Assembly: GCA_934663885.1 (NCBI GenBank)
Contig: CAKUKW010000001.1
Span: forward strand, 1 to 35,691
Reading direction: 5' to 3'
From: an uncultured Tidjanibacter sp.
Lineage (GTDB): Bacteria > Bacteroidota > Bacteroidia > Bacteroidales > Rikenellaceae
DNA length: 35,691 nucleotides
Shown here: one piece after another, positions 7,946 through 17,283 of the stretch
How the letters are laid out: every line of letters starts with the position of its first letter
How positions within the stretch are numbered: the first letter of the stretch is position 1
Program-made: the position numbers and the translations under genes
Notes under the pieces: generated by a model
What the model saw: the letters and a program-made list of their open reading frames with translations, nothing else
What the model was told of the DNA's origin: nothing
Database searches by the model: none

Positions 7946-8731
7946 TTAGCGCCTTTCCCTGCGGTCGCCGCGGTCGCGGTCGCCTTCTCCACCCCTGCGT
8001 TTCCTGTTACCACCTTTGGGACGCGGTCCGCGATCATCCCTCCTGCCGCCTTCGCCGCCGGGGCCACCTACCGAGCTTGCGCCCGCGATCTCGAAGAGGT
8101 CGCGTTTGCCGTAAACCTCGCCGGTGCAGATCCATACTTTAACACCCAGGATACCTACCTTGGTCAACGCCTCAGCGAGGGCATAATCCACATCCGCACG
8201 GAAAGTGTGGAGGGGGATACGTCCTTCCTTGTAGGTTTCGCTGCGGGCCATTTCGGCTCCGCCCACGCGGCCCGAGATCTGTATCTTGATACCTTCGGCA
8301 CCCATGCGCATCGTCGAAGCGATGGCGGTCTTGACGGCGCGGCGGTACGATACGCGTCCTTCGAGCTGGCGCGCGATGTTGTTGGCCACGATAACCGCGT
8401 CAACTTCCGGGCGCTTTACTTCGAAGATATTGATCTGGATCTCCTTACCGGTGAATTTCCTGAGTTCCTCTTTCAGTTTGTCCACTTCCTGGCCGCCCTT
8501 GCCGATGATGATACCGGGGCGTGCGGTGGAGATGGTAACCGTCACGAGTTTGAGGGTTCTCTCTATAATAATCTTGGAAATACTTGCTTTAGCCAGACGG
8601 GCATTCAGATACTCCCTGATTTTAGCGTCTTCCACAAGCTTCTGCGAAAAATCTTTGCCGCCGTACCAGTTGGAATCCCAACCGCGGATGATACCGAGGC
8701 GGTTAGCTATCGGATTTACTTTCTGTCCCAT
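7946..8731 (-). CDS. rpsC: 30S ribosomal protein S3 (uS3) with Arg/Gly-rich tail
   Basis: Small-subunit head protein at the mRNA entry site. The KH domain carries the signature [17 protein letters not shown], followed by the S3 C-terminal domain ([32 protein letters not shown], then [17 protein letters not shown]). After about residue 216 a 45-residue tail rich in Gly, Arg and Asp follows, bringing the total to 261 residues, somewhat longer than the ~233 of E. coli. The tail is probably disordered and RNA-contacting. It begins 1 base after the rplV stop. Confidence 0.97.
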   Translation of the reverse strand: MGQKVNPIANRLGIIRGWDSNWYGGKDFSQKLVEDAKIREYLNARLAKASISKIIIERTLKLVTVTISTARPGIIIGKGGQEVDKLKEELRKFTGKEIQINIFEVKRPEVDAVIVANNIARQLEGRVSYRRAVKTAIASTMRMGAEGIKIQISGRVGGAEMARSETYKEGRIPLHTFRADVDYALAEALTKVGILGVKVWICTGEVYGKRDLFEIAGASSVGGPGGEGGRRDDRGPRPKGGNRKRRGGEGDRDRGDRRERR

Positions 8732-8732
8732 C

Positions 8733-9149
8733 TTAGTTCTTCTTTTCTTCTTTGGTTTCCATTTTGTCTACTACGATCGTAACGTGGTTGGAACGCTTGC
8801 GGATACGGTGCGCGCGACCCTGCGGGGCGGGCTGTATCCTTTTAAGCATCCGTGCGCTGTCGACCATAATCTCCTTTACATACAGGGGAGTGTCTTCCAG
8901 TCTCTGGCCTTCGTTCTTGGCTTCCCAGTTAGCGATAGCGCTGCGGAGAAGTTTTTCCAACCTGATCGAGGCCTCCTTTTTGGAGTAGTGGAGGATCGCC
9001 AGCGCCCTGTTGATCTCGACGCCGCGGATAGTGTCCGCCACTATGCGCATTTTGCGCGGCGAGGTCGGGCAATCACGCAGGGAGGCAATGGCAATCTGCT
9101 TCTTCTCGGCCTTGTGCTGTTCGGCCATTTCATGTTTTCTTGATCCCAT
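8733..9149 (-). CDS. rplV: 50S ribosomal protein L22 (uL22)
   Basis: Lines the nascent-peptide exit tunnel. The 138 residues contain the family core ([50 protein letters not shown]) and the C-terminal beta-hairpin signature [29 protein letters not shown], whose loop reaches the tunnel. The N-terminus is about 20 residues longer than in E. coli, and an internal Met8 is a possible alternative start. It lies between rpsS (7 bases) and rpsC (1 base). Confidence 0.97.
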   Translation of the reverse strand: MGSRKHEMAEQHKAEKKQIAIASLRDCPTSPRKMRIVADTIRGVEINRALAILHYSKKEASIRLEKLLRSAIANWEAKNEGQRLEDTPLYVKEIMVDSARMLKRIQPAPQGRAHRIRKRSNHVTIVVDKMETKEEKKN

Positions 9150-9156
9150 CTCCTAC

Positions 9157-9426
9157 TTATTTTTTACGGTTACCGGCGTGACCACGGAAGTTGCGCGTAG
9201 GCGCGAACTCTCCGAGTTTGTGACCCACCATGTTCTCAGTTACGTATACGGGAATGAATTTGTTCCCGTTGTGGACAGCTATCGTCTGACCTACGAAGTC
9301 AGGCGAAATCATACTTGCACGCGACCATGTCTTGATTACAGACTTCTTGCCGCCCTCGCTCTGCGCTACTACGCGTTTCTCGAGTTTCGGTTCGATATAT
9401 GGTCCTTTTTTTAACGAACGACTCAT
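9157..9426 (-). CDS. rpsS: 30S ribosomal protein S19 (uS19)
   Basis: Small-subunit head protein that forms a complex with S13 and contacts 16S rRNA. The 89 residues show [19 protein letters not shown], the signature [54 protein letters not shown] and a basic end. It follows rplB after 75 bases with no visible signal. Confidence 0.98.
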   Translation of the reverse strand: MSRSLKKGPYIEPKLEKRVVAQSEGGKKSVIKTWSRASMISPDFVGQTIAVHNGNKFIPVYVTENMVGHKLGEFAPTRNFRGHAGNRKK

Positions 9427-9501
9427 TATGCTATATTTTCTTATTATGTTTTTCGCTTATTATCCTTATTCTAAAATAAAGGCTTTATCACGTTGCTACC
9501 C

Positions 9502-10326
9502 TTATTTTTTCTTCTTTGAGATAATGAACTTGGAAGTGGTCTTCTTCGGGTTGCGGGTCTTGTAGCCTTTGGCCAGCAAGCCTTTACGCGAACGCGGGTG
9601 ACCACCCGAAGCACGTCCTTCGCCACCGCCCATGGGGTGGTCAACTGGGTTCATGACCACACCGCGGTTGCGTGGCCTGCGGCCAAGCCAGCGGCGGCGG
9701 CCGGCCTTACCATGCTGCTCAAGGCTATGGTCGGGATTCGACATAGTACCTATGGTAGCGCGGCAGGTGGTGAGCACCATGCGTGTTTCACCCGAAGGAA
9801 GTTTTATGATAGCATATTTGCCCTCGCGAGCAAGTAAATGTGCGTATGTGCCGGCGCTGCGTGCCATTGCGGCACCCTGGCCGGGGTAGAGCTCTATCGC
9901 GTGGATAACGGTACCGAGGGGTATTTCGCCCAGCGGCAGGCAGTTGCCTACCTCGGGAGCCACTCCCTTACCGCTGTTGATCTTCTGGCCTACCTTCAGC
10001 CCGTTGGGGGCGAGGATATAGGTCTTGTCGCCGTTGCCGTAAACCACGAGGGCGATACGGCCGGAACGGTTGGGATCGTACTCTATAGCTTTCACGGTAC
10101 CTTCCATCCCGTCGCGCTGGCGCTTGAAGTCTATCACGCGGTACATCTGTTTGTGGCCGCCGCCGCGGTAACGTACGGTCATCTTACCGTCGCCGTTACG
10201 GCCGCCAGAGTTCTTCTGGGGCTCCAGCAACGATTTTTCCGGTTTGCCTTTGGTAATTTCGTCAAAAGTACCGGCTACCTTATGTCTTGTACCCGGAGTT
10301 ACGGGTTTGAACTTTCTTACTGCCAT
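9502..10326 (-). CDS. rplB: 50S ribosomal protein L2 (uL2)
   Basis: Needed for subunit joining and peptidyl transferase function. The 274 residues include [18 protein letters not shown], the OB and SH3-like domains, and the C-terminal signature [22 protein letters not shown]. That segment contains the conserved His near the peptidyl transferase centre. It begins 5 bases after the rplW stop. Confidence 0.98.
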   Translation of the reverse strand: MAVRKFKPVTPGTRHKVAGTFDEITKGKPEKSLLEPQKNSGGRNGDGKMTVRYRGGGHKQMYRVIDFKRQRDGMEGTVKAIEYDPNRSGRIALVVYGNGDKTYILAPNGLKVGQKINSGKGVAPEVGNCLPLGEIPLGTVIHAIELYPGQGAAMARSAGTYAHLLAREGKYAIIKLPSGETRMVLTTCRATIGTMSNPDHSLEQHGKAGRRRWLGRRPRNRGVVMNPVDHPMGGGEGRASGGHPRSRKGLLAKGYKTRNPKKTTSKFIISKKKK

Positions 10327-10331
10327 CTTCT

Positions 10332-10625
10332 CTAGATATTACTGTAAAAATCAATGCTGTCTCCCTCTTTCAGGGTAACGATGGCCTTCTTGAAATGGTT
10401 CGTGCGACCTTCGAGCAGACCCGCCTTTGTGAAGCGGCTCTTCTCCTTACCCATATAATTCATAGTGTTCACGTCGGTAACCGTCACGCCATACATCTCT
10501 TCGACGGCTTTGCGGATCTCGATCTTGTTAGCCCTGCGGTCGACGCGGAAACCATAACGGCCCTGTTTGTCGGCCAGCATGGTCATCTTCTCTGTGAGAA
10601 CCGGTTTCTGAATAATGTTTTTCAT
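10332..10625 (-). CDS. rplW: 50S ribosomal protein L23 (uL23)
   Basis: Exit-tunnel protein that docks trigger factor and SRP. I chose the ATG at 10625, giving 97 residues ([20 protein letters not shown]), instead of a longer frame starting at 10682. The shorter start matches the family, has a perfect Shine-Dalgarno sequence 8 bases upstream, and avoids a 43-base overlap with rplD. The C-terminal half holds [27 protein letters not shown] and a basic loop typical of L23. Confidence 0.96.
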   Translation of the reverse strand: MKNIIQKPVLTEKMTMLADKQGRYGFRVDRRANKIEIRKAVEEMYGVTVTDVNTMNYMGKEKSRFTKAGLLEGRTNHFKKAIVTLKEGDSIDFYSNI

Positions 10626-10633
10626 GCTCTTAT

Positions 10634-10641
10634 CCTCCTTT
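10634..10641 (-). promoter_or_regulatory. Strong Shine-Dalgarno sequence of rplW
   Basis: AAAGGAGG on the minus strand lies 8 bases before the rplW ATG and overlaps the rplD stop codon. Full SD motifs are unusual in Bacteroidota, so this one is useful for fixing the rplW start and may matter for coupling to rplD. Confidence 0.7.
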
Positions 10642-11266
10642 AAGCTAACATTTGATTGATGAGGTTCACTGCGCCTTCGCACATGACGACGTGTGATGCG
10701 TTCATGACGTCGTAAGTATTGAGGTTCTGCGCGGGGATTACCTTGACGTTCCGAAGGTTGCGGGCCGAAAGGTTCACGTTGTGGTTCGTTGCGGGAAGCA
10801 CTACCAGAATCTTCTTGTCGGCTACTTTAAGGTCCTGTATCATCGTGACGAAGGTCTTCGTCTTAGGCTGCTCAATGGAGAAATCCTCGAGAACCATGAT
10901 GGCATTGTCCTTTACCTTGTATGAGAGAGCGCTGCGGCGTGCCAGCTGTTTCAGCTTTTTATTGAGCTTGAAGCTGTAGTCACGCGGCTGGGGCCCGAAG
11001 ATACGGCCTCCGCCCACGAATACGGGAGATTTGATGCTGCCCGCGCGTGCGCCGCCTGTACCTTTCTGGCGTTTGAGTTTCTTAGTCGAGCCTGCGATTT
11101 CGTTGCGCTGTTTCGACTTGTGGGTTCCCTGGCGCTGGTTAGCAAGGTATTGCTTAACGTCCAGGTAGATAGCATGGTTGTTAGGTTCCACGCCGAAGAC
11201 CGCATCTTCAAGAATCACCTTCTTGCCGGTCTCTTTTCCTTGGGTGTTGAAAACAGTCAATTCCAT
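10640..11266 (-). CDS. rplD: 50S ribosomal protein L4 (uL4)
   Basis: Early-assembling 23S rRNA protein whose loop reaches the exit tunnel. In E. coli L4 also represses the S10 operon. The 208 residues include [37 protein letters not shown], the extended loop, then [11 protein letters not shown] and the C-terminal domain. It begins 1 base after the rplC stop, so the two are likely translationally coupled; a GAGGAT sequence before its ATG lies in the rplC end. Confidence 0.97.
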   Translation of the reverse strand: MELTVFNTQGKETGKKVILEDAVFGVEPNNHAIYLDVKQYLANQRQGTHKSKQRNEIAGSTKKLKRQKGTGGARAGSIKSPVFVGGGRIFGPQPRDYSFKLNKKLKQLARRSALSYKVKDNAIMVLEDFSIEQPKTKTFVTMIQDLKVADKKILVVLPATNHNVNLSARNLRNVKVIPAQNLNTYDVMNASHVVMCEGAVNLINQMLA

Positions 11267-11267
11267 C

Positions 11268-11885
11268 TTAATCCTCGATTATTAAATAAGATCCTTTCGG
11301 TCCCGGAACCGAACCTTTAACGAGTATAAGGTTGTTTTCCGGAATTATTTTCAGTATACGAAGGTTAAGAACCTTAACCTTGTCGCCTCCGGTACGACCC
11401 GGAAGCTTCTTGCCTTTGAATACCCTCGAAGGATATGAGGCCGCTCCGAGCGAGCCCAAAGACCTCTGGCGGTTGTGCTGGCCGTGGGTTTGTCCGCCCA
11501 CACCTGCGAAACCGTGACGTTTCACAACGCCCTGGAAGCCTTTACCCTTGGATATTCCTGTTACGTCTACCCAGTCGCCGTCGATGAGGTTCTCGACGGT
11601 AATGGTGTCTCCGAGGTTAACTTCGCCCTCGTAGTTTCTGAATTCGACCACTTTACGCTTGGCGGTAGTACCTGCCTTCGCGAAATGGCCCTTCATGCTG
11701 CTGCTGGTGTGTTTCTCGCTTTTGTCGTCATAGGCAACCTGGACCGCCGAGTATCCATCTTTCTCGGGAGTCTTGATTTGCGTAACTACACAGGGACCAG
11801 CTTCGATAACGGTGCACGGTATATTTTTACCGTCGGCACCGAAAACTGAGGTCATACCGACCTTCTTTCCAATTAGTCCTGACAT
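11268..11885 (-). CDS. rplC: 50S ribosomal protein L3 (uL3)
   Basis: One of the first 23S rRNA-binding proteins, close to the peptidyl transferase centre. I chose the ATG at 11885 ([16 protein letters not shown], 205 residues). A TTG nine bases upstream would add three residues that the family does not need. The signature [54 protein letters not shown] is intact. The 312-base gap between rpsJ and rplC holds a hairpin and palindrome C. Confidence 0.97.
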   Translation of the reverse strand: MSGLIGKKVGMTSVFGADGKNIPCTVIEAGPCVVTQIKTPEKDGYSAVQVAYDDKSEKHTSSSMKGHFAKAGTTAKRKVVEFRNYEGEVNLGDTITVENLIDGDWVDVTGISKGKGFQGVVKRHGFAGVGGQTHGQHNRQRSLGSLGAASYPSRVFKGKKLPGRTGGDKVKVLNLRILKIIPENNLILVKGSVPGPKGSYLIIED

Positions 11886-11983
11886 TTTAGTCAATTAATA
11901 ATTACAAATTCCAGATTTACAAAGTAAATTCTGCTGATAATAGTTTAGTTCGAGTTTCTTATCGGGTCTCACCCCATTCGCCG

Positions 11984-12028
11984 CCCCTATTCCCCATACC
12001 TTAATTATATATAAGGCAGGATTAGGGG
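11984..12028. other. Nested hairpin in the rpsJ-rplC gap
   Basis: CCCCTATTCC at 11984-11993 pairs with GGATTAGGGG at 12019-12028 (nine of ten), and inside it CCTTA pairs with TAAGG around an AT loop. It sits in the mRNA after palindrome C and about 100 bases before the rplC start. A role as r-protein leader structure is possible but not shown. The rest of 11886-12087 has no other feature I can name. Confidence 0.4.
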
Positions 12029-12087
12029 TTTCTTTGATCGCCTGGCACGTTTTCAGGGGAGGGGCTAAACCATTCCCTTCAACGGGG

Positions 12088-12197
12088 CAATTGTTTGAGT
12101 GTTGGAGAGCGAGGCTTGCAAGGATTTTAAAGCGGAGTTTACTAAATGTAAATGAGCATTAAAATCCGAGCGAAACTATACACGCTCAAAACAATTG
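12088..12197. repeat. Long imperfect palindrome at the rpsJ stop codon (element C)
   Basis: The left arm from 12088 (CAATTGTTTGAGTGT) pairs with the right arm ending 12197, whose complement reads CAATTGTTTTGAGCGTGT. The right end abuts the rpsJ TGA exactly. The inner arms GAGCGAGG and GGATTTTAA close on the core, with TTTTAAAGCGGAGTTTAC on the left, GTAAATGAGCATTAAAA on the right and a TAAAT loop. The core is shared with elements A and B; the outer arms are not. Confidence 0.8.
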
Positions 12198-12503
12198 TCA
12201 GACTTTGATCTCTACTTCAACACCTGAAGGCAGCTCGAGCTTCATCAAAGCGTCGATAGTCTTGGGGGTGGAGCTGTAGATATCCAGTATCCTCTTGAAA
12301 GTCGAGAGCTGGAACTGCTCGCGTGCCTTCTTGTTCACGAATGTCGAACGGTTGACCGTAAAAATCTTCTTCTGCGTGGGAAGGGGTATCGGACCGCTTA
12401 CTACGGCACCGGTACTCTTTACGGTCTTCACGATCTTCTCGGCCGACTTGTCGACGAGGTTGTGATCGTAAGATTTGAGTTTGATTCTGATTTTCTGGCT
12501 CAT
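12198..12503 (-). CDS. rpsJ: 30S ribosomal protein S10 (uS10, NusE)
   Basis: Small-subunit head protein that also acts as NusE in transcription antitermination with NusB and NusG. The 101 residues contain [29 protein letters not shown], the signature [41 protein letters not shown] and the C-terminal VEIKV. It follows fusA by 145 bases (12504-12648, AT-rich, no signal seen). No tuf gene lies between fusA and rpsJ, unlike in E. coli. Confidence 0.98.
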   Translation of the reverse strand: MSQKIRIKLKSYDHNLVDKSAEKIVKTVKSTGAVVSGPIPLPTQKKIFTVNRSTFVNKKAREQFQLSTFKRILDIYSSTPKTIDALMKLELPSGVEVEIKV

Positions 12504-12648
12504 GATTGCCTTTATTATTATTTTACTTTTTTTAATATTTCTTTTTGGTCGCTTCTCAAGGCCGCTTCTTATTCTGCCGGCCCCTTCTTACCTTTATCAC
12601 TGCTTTTCAGGCCGGCATAAACCGTCCCTACAAATCACCTGGCTAAGG

Positions 12649-14766
12649 TTATTCCTCGGCACCCATTCGGCGCCCGGCATTCTTTTCGATAATCTCCTTG
12701 CCGATGTTGGCCGGGACTTCATCGTAATGAGAGAACTCCATGGATGAGGTGGCACGGCCCGACGAAAGCGTACGGAGCACGGTAACGTAACCGAACATTT
12801 CCGAAAGGGGTACGGCCGCCTTCACGGCCCTTGCAGTTCCTTTGCTCTCCATCCCGGCTATCTGGCCGCGACGCTTGTTAAGGTCACCGATGATATCGCC
12901 CATATATTCCTCGGGAGTAACGACCTCCACCGACATGATCGGCTCCATAAGCACCGGTTTCGCTTTCGCTCCGGCGGCGCGGAAACCATTCCTCGCAGCG
13001 ATTTCGAAAGAGAGCTGGTCGGAGTCGACCGAGTGGAACGAACCGTCGATAAGCCTCACCTTCATGCTGTCAACACCGAAGCCCGCGAGGGGGCCGTTGG
13101 TCATAGCGGCAGTAAAGCCTTTCTGCACCGAAGGAATAAATTCCTTAGGTATGTTACCGCCCTTGACCTCGTCGACGAACTGAAGGCCCGTTTCGCCTTT
13201 GTCGGCGGGACCGAGTTCGAAGATGATGTCCGCAAACTTACCACGGCCGCCGGACTGTTTTTTGAACACCTCGCGGTGCTGCACTTTGCCGGTAATAGCC
13301 TCCTTATAGTTTACCTGTGGGGCTCCCTGGTTGATCTCAACGCCGAATTCGCGCCTGAGGCGGTCGACGATGATCTCCAAGTGAAGCTCGCCCATACCGC
13401 GGATAATGGTCTGGCCATTTTCCTGGTCGGTTTCAACCGTAAAAGTGGGGTCCTCCTCCGAAAGTTTGCTGAGAGCGACACCCAGTTTATCGATATCCTT
13501 CTGGGTCTTGGGCTCTACCGCGAGACCGATAACCGGCTCGGGGAAAGTCATTGATTCCAGTACGATAGGATTCTTTTCGTCGCAAAGGGTATCTCCCGTG
13601 CGGATGTCCTTGAAACCTACCACCGCGCAGATGTCGCCGGCGCCGATAACTTCCATCGGATTCTGCTTGTTGGCGTGCATCTGGTAAATGCGGCTGATAC
13701 GCTCCTTCTTGTCCGAACGCGAGTTATAAACGTAGCTGCCCGCTTCGAGTTTGCCCGAATAGACGCGCACAAAAGCCAGGCGGCCTACGAACGGGTCAGT
13801 AGCGATCTTGAATGCGAGACCGCAGAAAGGCTCGCTCTCCGAAGGATGCCTTTCGACCTCCGCTCCCGTTCTCGGGTCGGTGCCCTTGATCGCCTCTATG
13901 TCGAGCGGCGAGGGCAGGAAAGCCACGATGTAGTCGAGAAGTTTCTGGACTCCCTTGTTCTTGAAAGAGGAGCCGCAGAGCATGGGCACGATGACCATTT
14001 CGTTGGTCGCCTTGCGGATGGTCGCTATAAGCTCTTCGGGAGTGATCGAATCGGGATCGTCGAAGAATTTTTCCATCATGGCGTCGTCCACCGATGCGGC
14101 TTCTTCGATAAGCTTTGCCCTCCATTCGTCAACCTCGTCTTTCATCGAAGCAGGAATTTCCTCTATGGTATAGTTTACGAGGTCGTTCTTCTTGGTATCG
14201 TCGTAGATGTACGCCTTATTATATATAAGGTCTACAATACCCGCGAATTTTTCCTCGGCGCCGATGGGAAGCGTGACGGGAACGGCATTCGCCCCGAGGC
14301 GCTCCTTAACCTGCGCACAAACCGCAAGGAAGTCTGCTCCAGTGCGGTCCATTTTGTTTACGTATCCGATACGCGGTACACCGTATTTGTCAGCCTGGCG
14401 CCATACGGTCTCAGACTGCGGCTCGACGCCACCCACCGCGCAGAACGTCGCGACTGCGCCGTCCAACACGCGGAGCGAACGCTCCACCTCGACGGTAAAG
14501 TCCACGTGCCCCGGGGTGTCGATGATATTGATCTGGTACTGCCTGTCGGCGTAGTTCCAGAAAGCGGTGGTAGCGGCCGATGTAATCGTGATACCCCTCT
14601 CCTGCTCCTGCACCATCCAGTCCATAGTAGCCGAACCCTCGTGCGTCTCTCCGATCTTGTGGGTTTTGCCCGTATAGAACAATATCCTCTCCGAGGTGGT
14701 GGTTTTGCCGGCATCGATGTGCGCCATGATGCCGATATTACGCGTATATTTTAAATCTCTTGCCAT
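12649..14766 (-). CDS. fusA: Translation elongation factor G
   Basis: GTPase that drives ribosome translocation. The 705 residues are full length. The G domain has AHIDAGKTT (G1), ERGITI (G2), DTPGHVDF (G3) and NKMD (G4). Domain II follows, then domains III-V, with domain IV at [31 protein letters not shown] and domain V at [25 protein letters not shown]. It lies in the str order rpsL-rpsG-fusA, 20 bases after rpsG. As the copy linked to the ribosomal genes it is probably the main EF-G, though Bacteroidota can carry extra copies elsewhere. Confidence 0.98.
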   Translation of the reverse strand: MARDLKYTRNIGIMAHIDAGKTTTSERILFYTGKTHKIGETHEGSATMDWMVQEQERGITITSAATTAFWNYADRQYQINIIDTPGHVDFTVEVERSLRVLDGAVATFCAVGGVEPQSETVWRQADKYGVPRIGYVNKMDRTGADFLAVCAQVKERLGANAVPVTLPIGAEEKFAGIVDLIYNKAYIYDDTKKNDLVNYTIEEIPASMKDEVDEWRAKLIEEAASVDDAMMEKFFDDPDSITPEELIATIRKATNEMVIVPMLCGSSFKNKGVQKLLDYIVAFLPSPLDIEAIKGTDPRTGAEVERHPSESEPFCGLAFKIATDPFVGRLAFVRVYSGKLEAGSYVYNSRSDKKERISRIYQMHANKQNPMEVIGAGDICAVVGFKDIRTGDTLCDEKNPIVLESMTFPEPVIGLAVEPKTQKDIDKLGVALSKLSEEDPTFTVETDQENGQTIIRGMGELHLEIIVDRLRREFGVEINQGAPQVNYKEAITGKVQHREVFKKQSGGRGKFADIIFELGPADKGETGLQFVDEVKGGNIPKEFIPSVQKGFTAAMTNGPLAGFGVDSMKVRLIDGSFHSVDSDQLSFEIAARNGFRAAGAKAKPVLMEPIMSVEVVTPEEYMGDIIGDLNKRRGQIAGMESKGTARAVKAAVPLSEMFGYVTVLRTLSSGRATSSMEFSHYDEVPANIGKEIIEKNAGRRMGAEE

Positions 14767-14786
14767 ATATCAGTTTGCCTCCTTCT

Positions 14787-15263
14787 TTACGCCCTGAAGT
14801 GTGCGAACGCCTTGTTGGCGTCTGCCATACGGTGCATTTCCTCTTTGCGTTTGAATGCGGCGCCTTCCTGGTTATAAGCGGCGATTATTTCCCCTGAGAG
14901 TTTTTCCGCCATTGATTTCCCTGCGCGTCTGCGTGAATAAAGGACAAGGTTTTTCATCGAAATCGATATCTTGCGCTCGGGTCTCACTTCGGTCGGAACC
15001 TGGAATGTGGCGCCACCGATACGGCGGGACTTAACTTCTACCTGCGGGGTGATGTTCTCCAATGCCTGTTTCCAGATCTCCAATGGAGCCTTATCCGCGT
15101 CTTTCAACTTCTCGCCTACGATATCGAGTGCATCGTAAAATATCGTGTAGGCAATACTCTTCTTACCATCCAGCATGAGGTTGTTTACAAACCTCGTCAC
15201 AAGTACGTCGTTGAACTTGGGATCCGGAAGTAGAATTCGCTTTTTAGGCTTCGCTTTTCTCAT
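14787..15263 (-). CDS. rpsG: 30S ribosomal protein S7 (uS7)
   Basis: Primary binder of the 16S 3' major domain that organises the head; it represses the str operon in E. coli. The 158 residues contain the signature [27 protein letters not shown], then [18 protein letters not shown] and the helical C-terminus [21 protein letters not shown]. It follows rpsL after 256 bases and precedes fusA by 20. Confidence 0.98.
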   Translation of the reverse strand: MRKAKPKKRILLPDPKFNDVLVTRFVNNLMLDGKKSIAYTIFYDALDIVGEKLKDADKAPLEIWKQALENITPQVEVKSRRIGGATFQVPTEVRPERKISISMKNLVLYSRRRAGKSMAEKLSGEIIAAYNQEGAAFKRKEEMHRMADANKAFAHFRA

Positions 15264-15299
15264 TTTCTTTTACTTCTTTTTGATTGTGGTTTAAAATTC

Positions 15300-15360
15300 G
15301 CAGTGCAGGTTTTATTTTACGGCTTTCCGGCTTTTTTCACCTTGTGCAGCCCTTCACTGC
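15300..15360. other. Inverted repeat in the rpsL-rpsG gap, possible S7 target
   Basis: GCAGTG at 15300-15305 pairs with CACTGC at 15355-15360. The 256-base gap between rpsL and rpsG is long for this cluster. In E. coli, S7 binds mRNA between S12 and S7 to control the operon, so this is a natural place to look for an equivalent. The short stem alone is weak evidence. Confidence 0.2.
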
Positions 15361-15519
15361 TTTTAATTAATTCTTCCCCTGCCGTTTTCCCGGTACAGCA
15401 TTTCGGTGTTATTTCCGACGCATCCTGAAAAAATTATGACGCGCCCCTTCCACCCTGTAACACGACCCGATGCCGTGCCTATACTTGCTTTCCCTTTTAT
15501 TCCGGCCCCCGGGTACTTT

Positions 15520-15918
15520 TTATTTTTTCTTTGCAGGTGCTGCGCCCGGTTTAGGCCTCTTGGATCCGTATTTCGAGCGGCGCTGGCGGCGTCCGTCGAC
15601 ACCCGATGAGTCGAGCGCTCCGCGGACGAGATGGTAACGTACACCGGGAAGGTCCTTTACACGGCCTCCGCGAACGAGTACGATAGAGTGTTCCTGCAGG
15701 TTGTGTCCTTCGCCCGGAATGTAGGCGTTGACTTCCTTGTGGTTCGTAAGCTTGACCCTGGCGACTTTACGCATCGCTGAGTTCGGCTTTTTGGGGGTCG
15801 TCGTGTACACGCGTACGCAAACGCCGCGGCGCTGCGGGCATGCGTCGAGTGCCGGGGACTTGCTCTTGTCCTTCAGCTCAACCCTCCCTTTCCTTACTAA
15901 CTGTTGAATAGTTGGCAT
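15520..15918 (-). CDS. rpsL: 30S ribosomal protein S12 (uS12)
   Basis: Decoding-centre protein, site of streptomycin-resistance mutations. The 132 residues are typical: [43 protein letters not shown] (with the Lys of the PKKPNS loop in the sensitive-type state), then [35 protein letters not shown]. It is the first gene of the cluster; a 620-base region separates it from the divergent lipoprotein array. rpoC, which often precedes it in Bacteroidota, is not adjacent here. Confidence 0.98.
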   Translation of the reverse strand: MPTIQQLVRKGRVELKDKSKSPALDACPQRRGVCVRVYTTTPKKPNSAMRKVARVKLTNHKEVNAYIPGEGHNLQEHSIVLVRGGRVKDLPGVRYHLVRGALDSSGVDGRRQRRSKYGSKRPKPGAAPAKKK

Positions 15919-15955
15919 TTCGTTTACTTTTTTGTCCTTTATTGATTTTTTATTT

Positions 15956-16090
15956 AGGGCTTTCGAGCCCTTTTGTCTTTTCCGTATGAATTTTCCTCAT
16001 TTTTGAAGCCGCCTTTTTAACTCTTTGCAGCCCCTCGTTTTGTCAGTCTTTCAGTAGTTTACCTCACAATTAAGCCGTCCATAAGACGGC
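15956..16090 (-). promoter_or_regulatory. 5' leader of the ribosomal transcript with two hairpins
   Basis: If transcription starts just after the -7 box near 16102, the rpsL mRNA has a leader of about 180 nt. Two compact stems are visible in it. GCCGTC (16074-16079) with GACGGC (16085-16090) lies within a few bases of the predicted 5' end. AGGGCT (15956-15961) with AGCCCT (15966-15971) closes a four-base loop 40 bases before the start codon. Read on the plus strand the second stem has a TTCG loop followed by a T-rich run, but no plus-strand gene precedes it. Confidence 0.4.
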
Positions 16091-16101
16091 AAAACGGAGT
16101 G

Positions 16102-16109
16102 CAAATATA
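16102..16109 (-). promoter_or_regulatory. Predicted promoter (-7 box) of the str-S10-spc cluster
   Basis: TATATTTG on the minus strand fits the Bacteroides -7 consensus TAnnTTTG exactly and is followed by CACTCCG. No clear TTTG -33 box is seen about 19 bases upstream. It is the best candidate in the 620-base gap for starting the ribosomal transcript. Confidence 0.6.
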
Positions 16110-16288
16110 GAGAAAAAATCTTAACCACCATATAATATGGCATTTTTTCTCACTAAACGCAGTCCTGAAAAGCCTGTTTTCGCGCCATTTCAGGCGGAAA
16201 AGCGGACAAAAATAGTGTATTTCCGGCCACGTTTATATGTTTCCGTATTCTTTTTTCTTATTGTTTTATAATAATTATTTGTTTCGTT

Positions 16289-16352
16289 TATCATATTGAT
16301 ACGTAAAGGCCATTTAACTTTAGCACTATTATATTGATTACAAACAATATAA
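16289..16352. promoter_or_regulatory. Two dyad-symmetric sites upstream of the lipoprotein array
   Basis: TATCA-TAT-TGATA at 16289-16301 and TTATATTG-N8-CAATATAA at 16329-16352 are both perfect inverted repeats. Between them TAACTTTA (16315-16322) resembles a plus-strand -7 box with one mismatch. The arrangement would suit regulator binding around a promoter for the lipoprotein genes, but the region is AT-rich, where such dyads arise easily. Elsewhere in 16110-16567 I see nothing specific. Confidence 0.3.
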
Positions 16353-16567
16353 GTAATACATTTTTATAAACCAGGTCAATTTTCAAAACTCAGTCCACTC
16401 CGTGTTGCCGTCAGCCCCGAAAAAGTAATATTCCATTCGGGTTTATTTTTATTCGACACGGTTTTAAATATTGTAAATGATTCTCTTAAGCCGTAATTTA
16501 GCTGTACGGAATCCATTCGCGCATTCCGCAGAGAGAGAATTTGATAACCGTAAAACTTAAAAATGTT

Positions 16568-17095
16568 ATGAAGAAGAGCATCTTTATGTTGGGCCTGTTA
16601 TTGGCAGCCATCACCATCTCCATTTGCAATCAAAGCTGCTCCGGCGAGCCCATGATACAGGCGCCCGGAACCGCCATACCTGAAGAGCCGCCGGGTCCGG
16701 CATACCCTGTTTGGCGTGCTGATTTAACGGTTACCGGAAACAGGAGCCAGATCTTCCTGAGCTGGGTACATTATTGCACGGAATCCTACGACTACGTACT
16801 GATTTACAGGAGTGAATTTAGACCGCCTATAATCGGGAACACAATCGGATGTACGGTACCGGCAGTCGTGATACCGATGGGTGCCGACCCGTTCTGCTAC
16901 ACATTCATTTTTAGTGAACTTGATAATATACTGCCCGATACGACCGAGAATTACTATCCCGTTTATTACACGGTGGCGGGGGCAAACCTGGAGATCGTCG
17001 GCTCCGGTCCGGATATGACTAAAGAACTTCAATATAGAATTAAATGGATTACTCCGGATATAAAGAATATGGAGTGGCTTGGAAAAGTACCTTAG
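16568..17095 (+). CDS. Small FN3-like lipoprotein, copy 1 of 5
   Basis: Function unknown. The start is set at the ATG at 16568 because it aligns with the MKK starts of the four paralogues; an upstream TTG adds nine residues. The 175-residue protein has a hydrophobic signal with Cys24 (NQSCSGEP), a weak lipobox. A single domain follows with IFLSWVHYCTESYDYVLIYRS, IPMGADPFCYTF and YYPVYYTVAGA, resembling the Trp and Tyr pattern of fibronectin type III folds. It lacks the Thr-Arg motif at 40-41 found in the other four. It ends at a TAG where copy 2 has a Trp codon, and the DNA for the paralogue C-terminus (PPLEIM) follows with a one-base shift, so its end is worn. Confidence 0.8.
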   Translation: MKKSIFMLGLLLAAITISICNQSCSGEPMIQAPGTAIPEEPPGPAYPVWRADLTVTGNRSQIFLSWVHYCTESYDYVLIYRSEFRPPIIGNTIGCTVPAVVIPMGADPFCYTFIFSELDNILPDTTENYYPVYYTVAGANLEIVGSGPDMTKELQYRIKWITPDIKNMEWLGKVP

Positions 17096-17283
17096 CCGCC
17101 CCCTGGAGATCATGTAAAAAATGCCAATACCCCCATTTAAACGAATATTATAAAAAGCGTGGCCACAAGTCGCACGCAATAACCTAACACTTAATACTTA
17201 ACTTATGAAAAAATTCATCTACCTGACCGGCCTTTTATTGGCCGTCATCACCGTCTCGATTTCCAATCAAAGCTGTTCCGGCG
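17095..17283 (+). repeat. Near-identical ~188 bp direct repeat, first copy (second at 17759-17946)
   Basis: From the last codons of copy 1, through the 88-base spacer, to the signal peptide of copy 2, the sequence repeats at 17759-17946 between copies 2 and 3. By eye there are about six differences, including a C-run of five versus four. The coding domains on either side are far less alike. This points to recent duplication or gene conversion limited to the gene junctions. The last part, CAATAACCTAACAATTAATACTTA before ATG, also appears before copy 4. Confidence 0.85.

Noticed and set aside
10626..10682. Upstream extension of rplW
   Set aside because: It would overlap rplD by 43 bases; the internal ATG has a perfect Shine-Dalgarno sequence and the family N-terminus.
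13675..14754. 359-codon frame on the plus strand opposite fusA
   Set aside because: It is a long antisense shadow caused by GC-rich codon use in fusA; the EF-G frame is intact and unambiguous.
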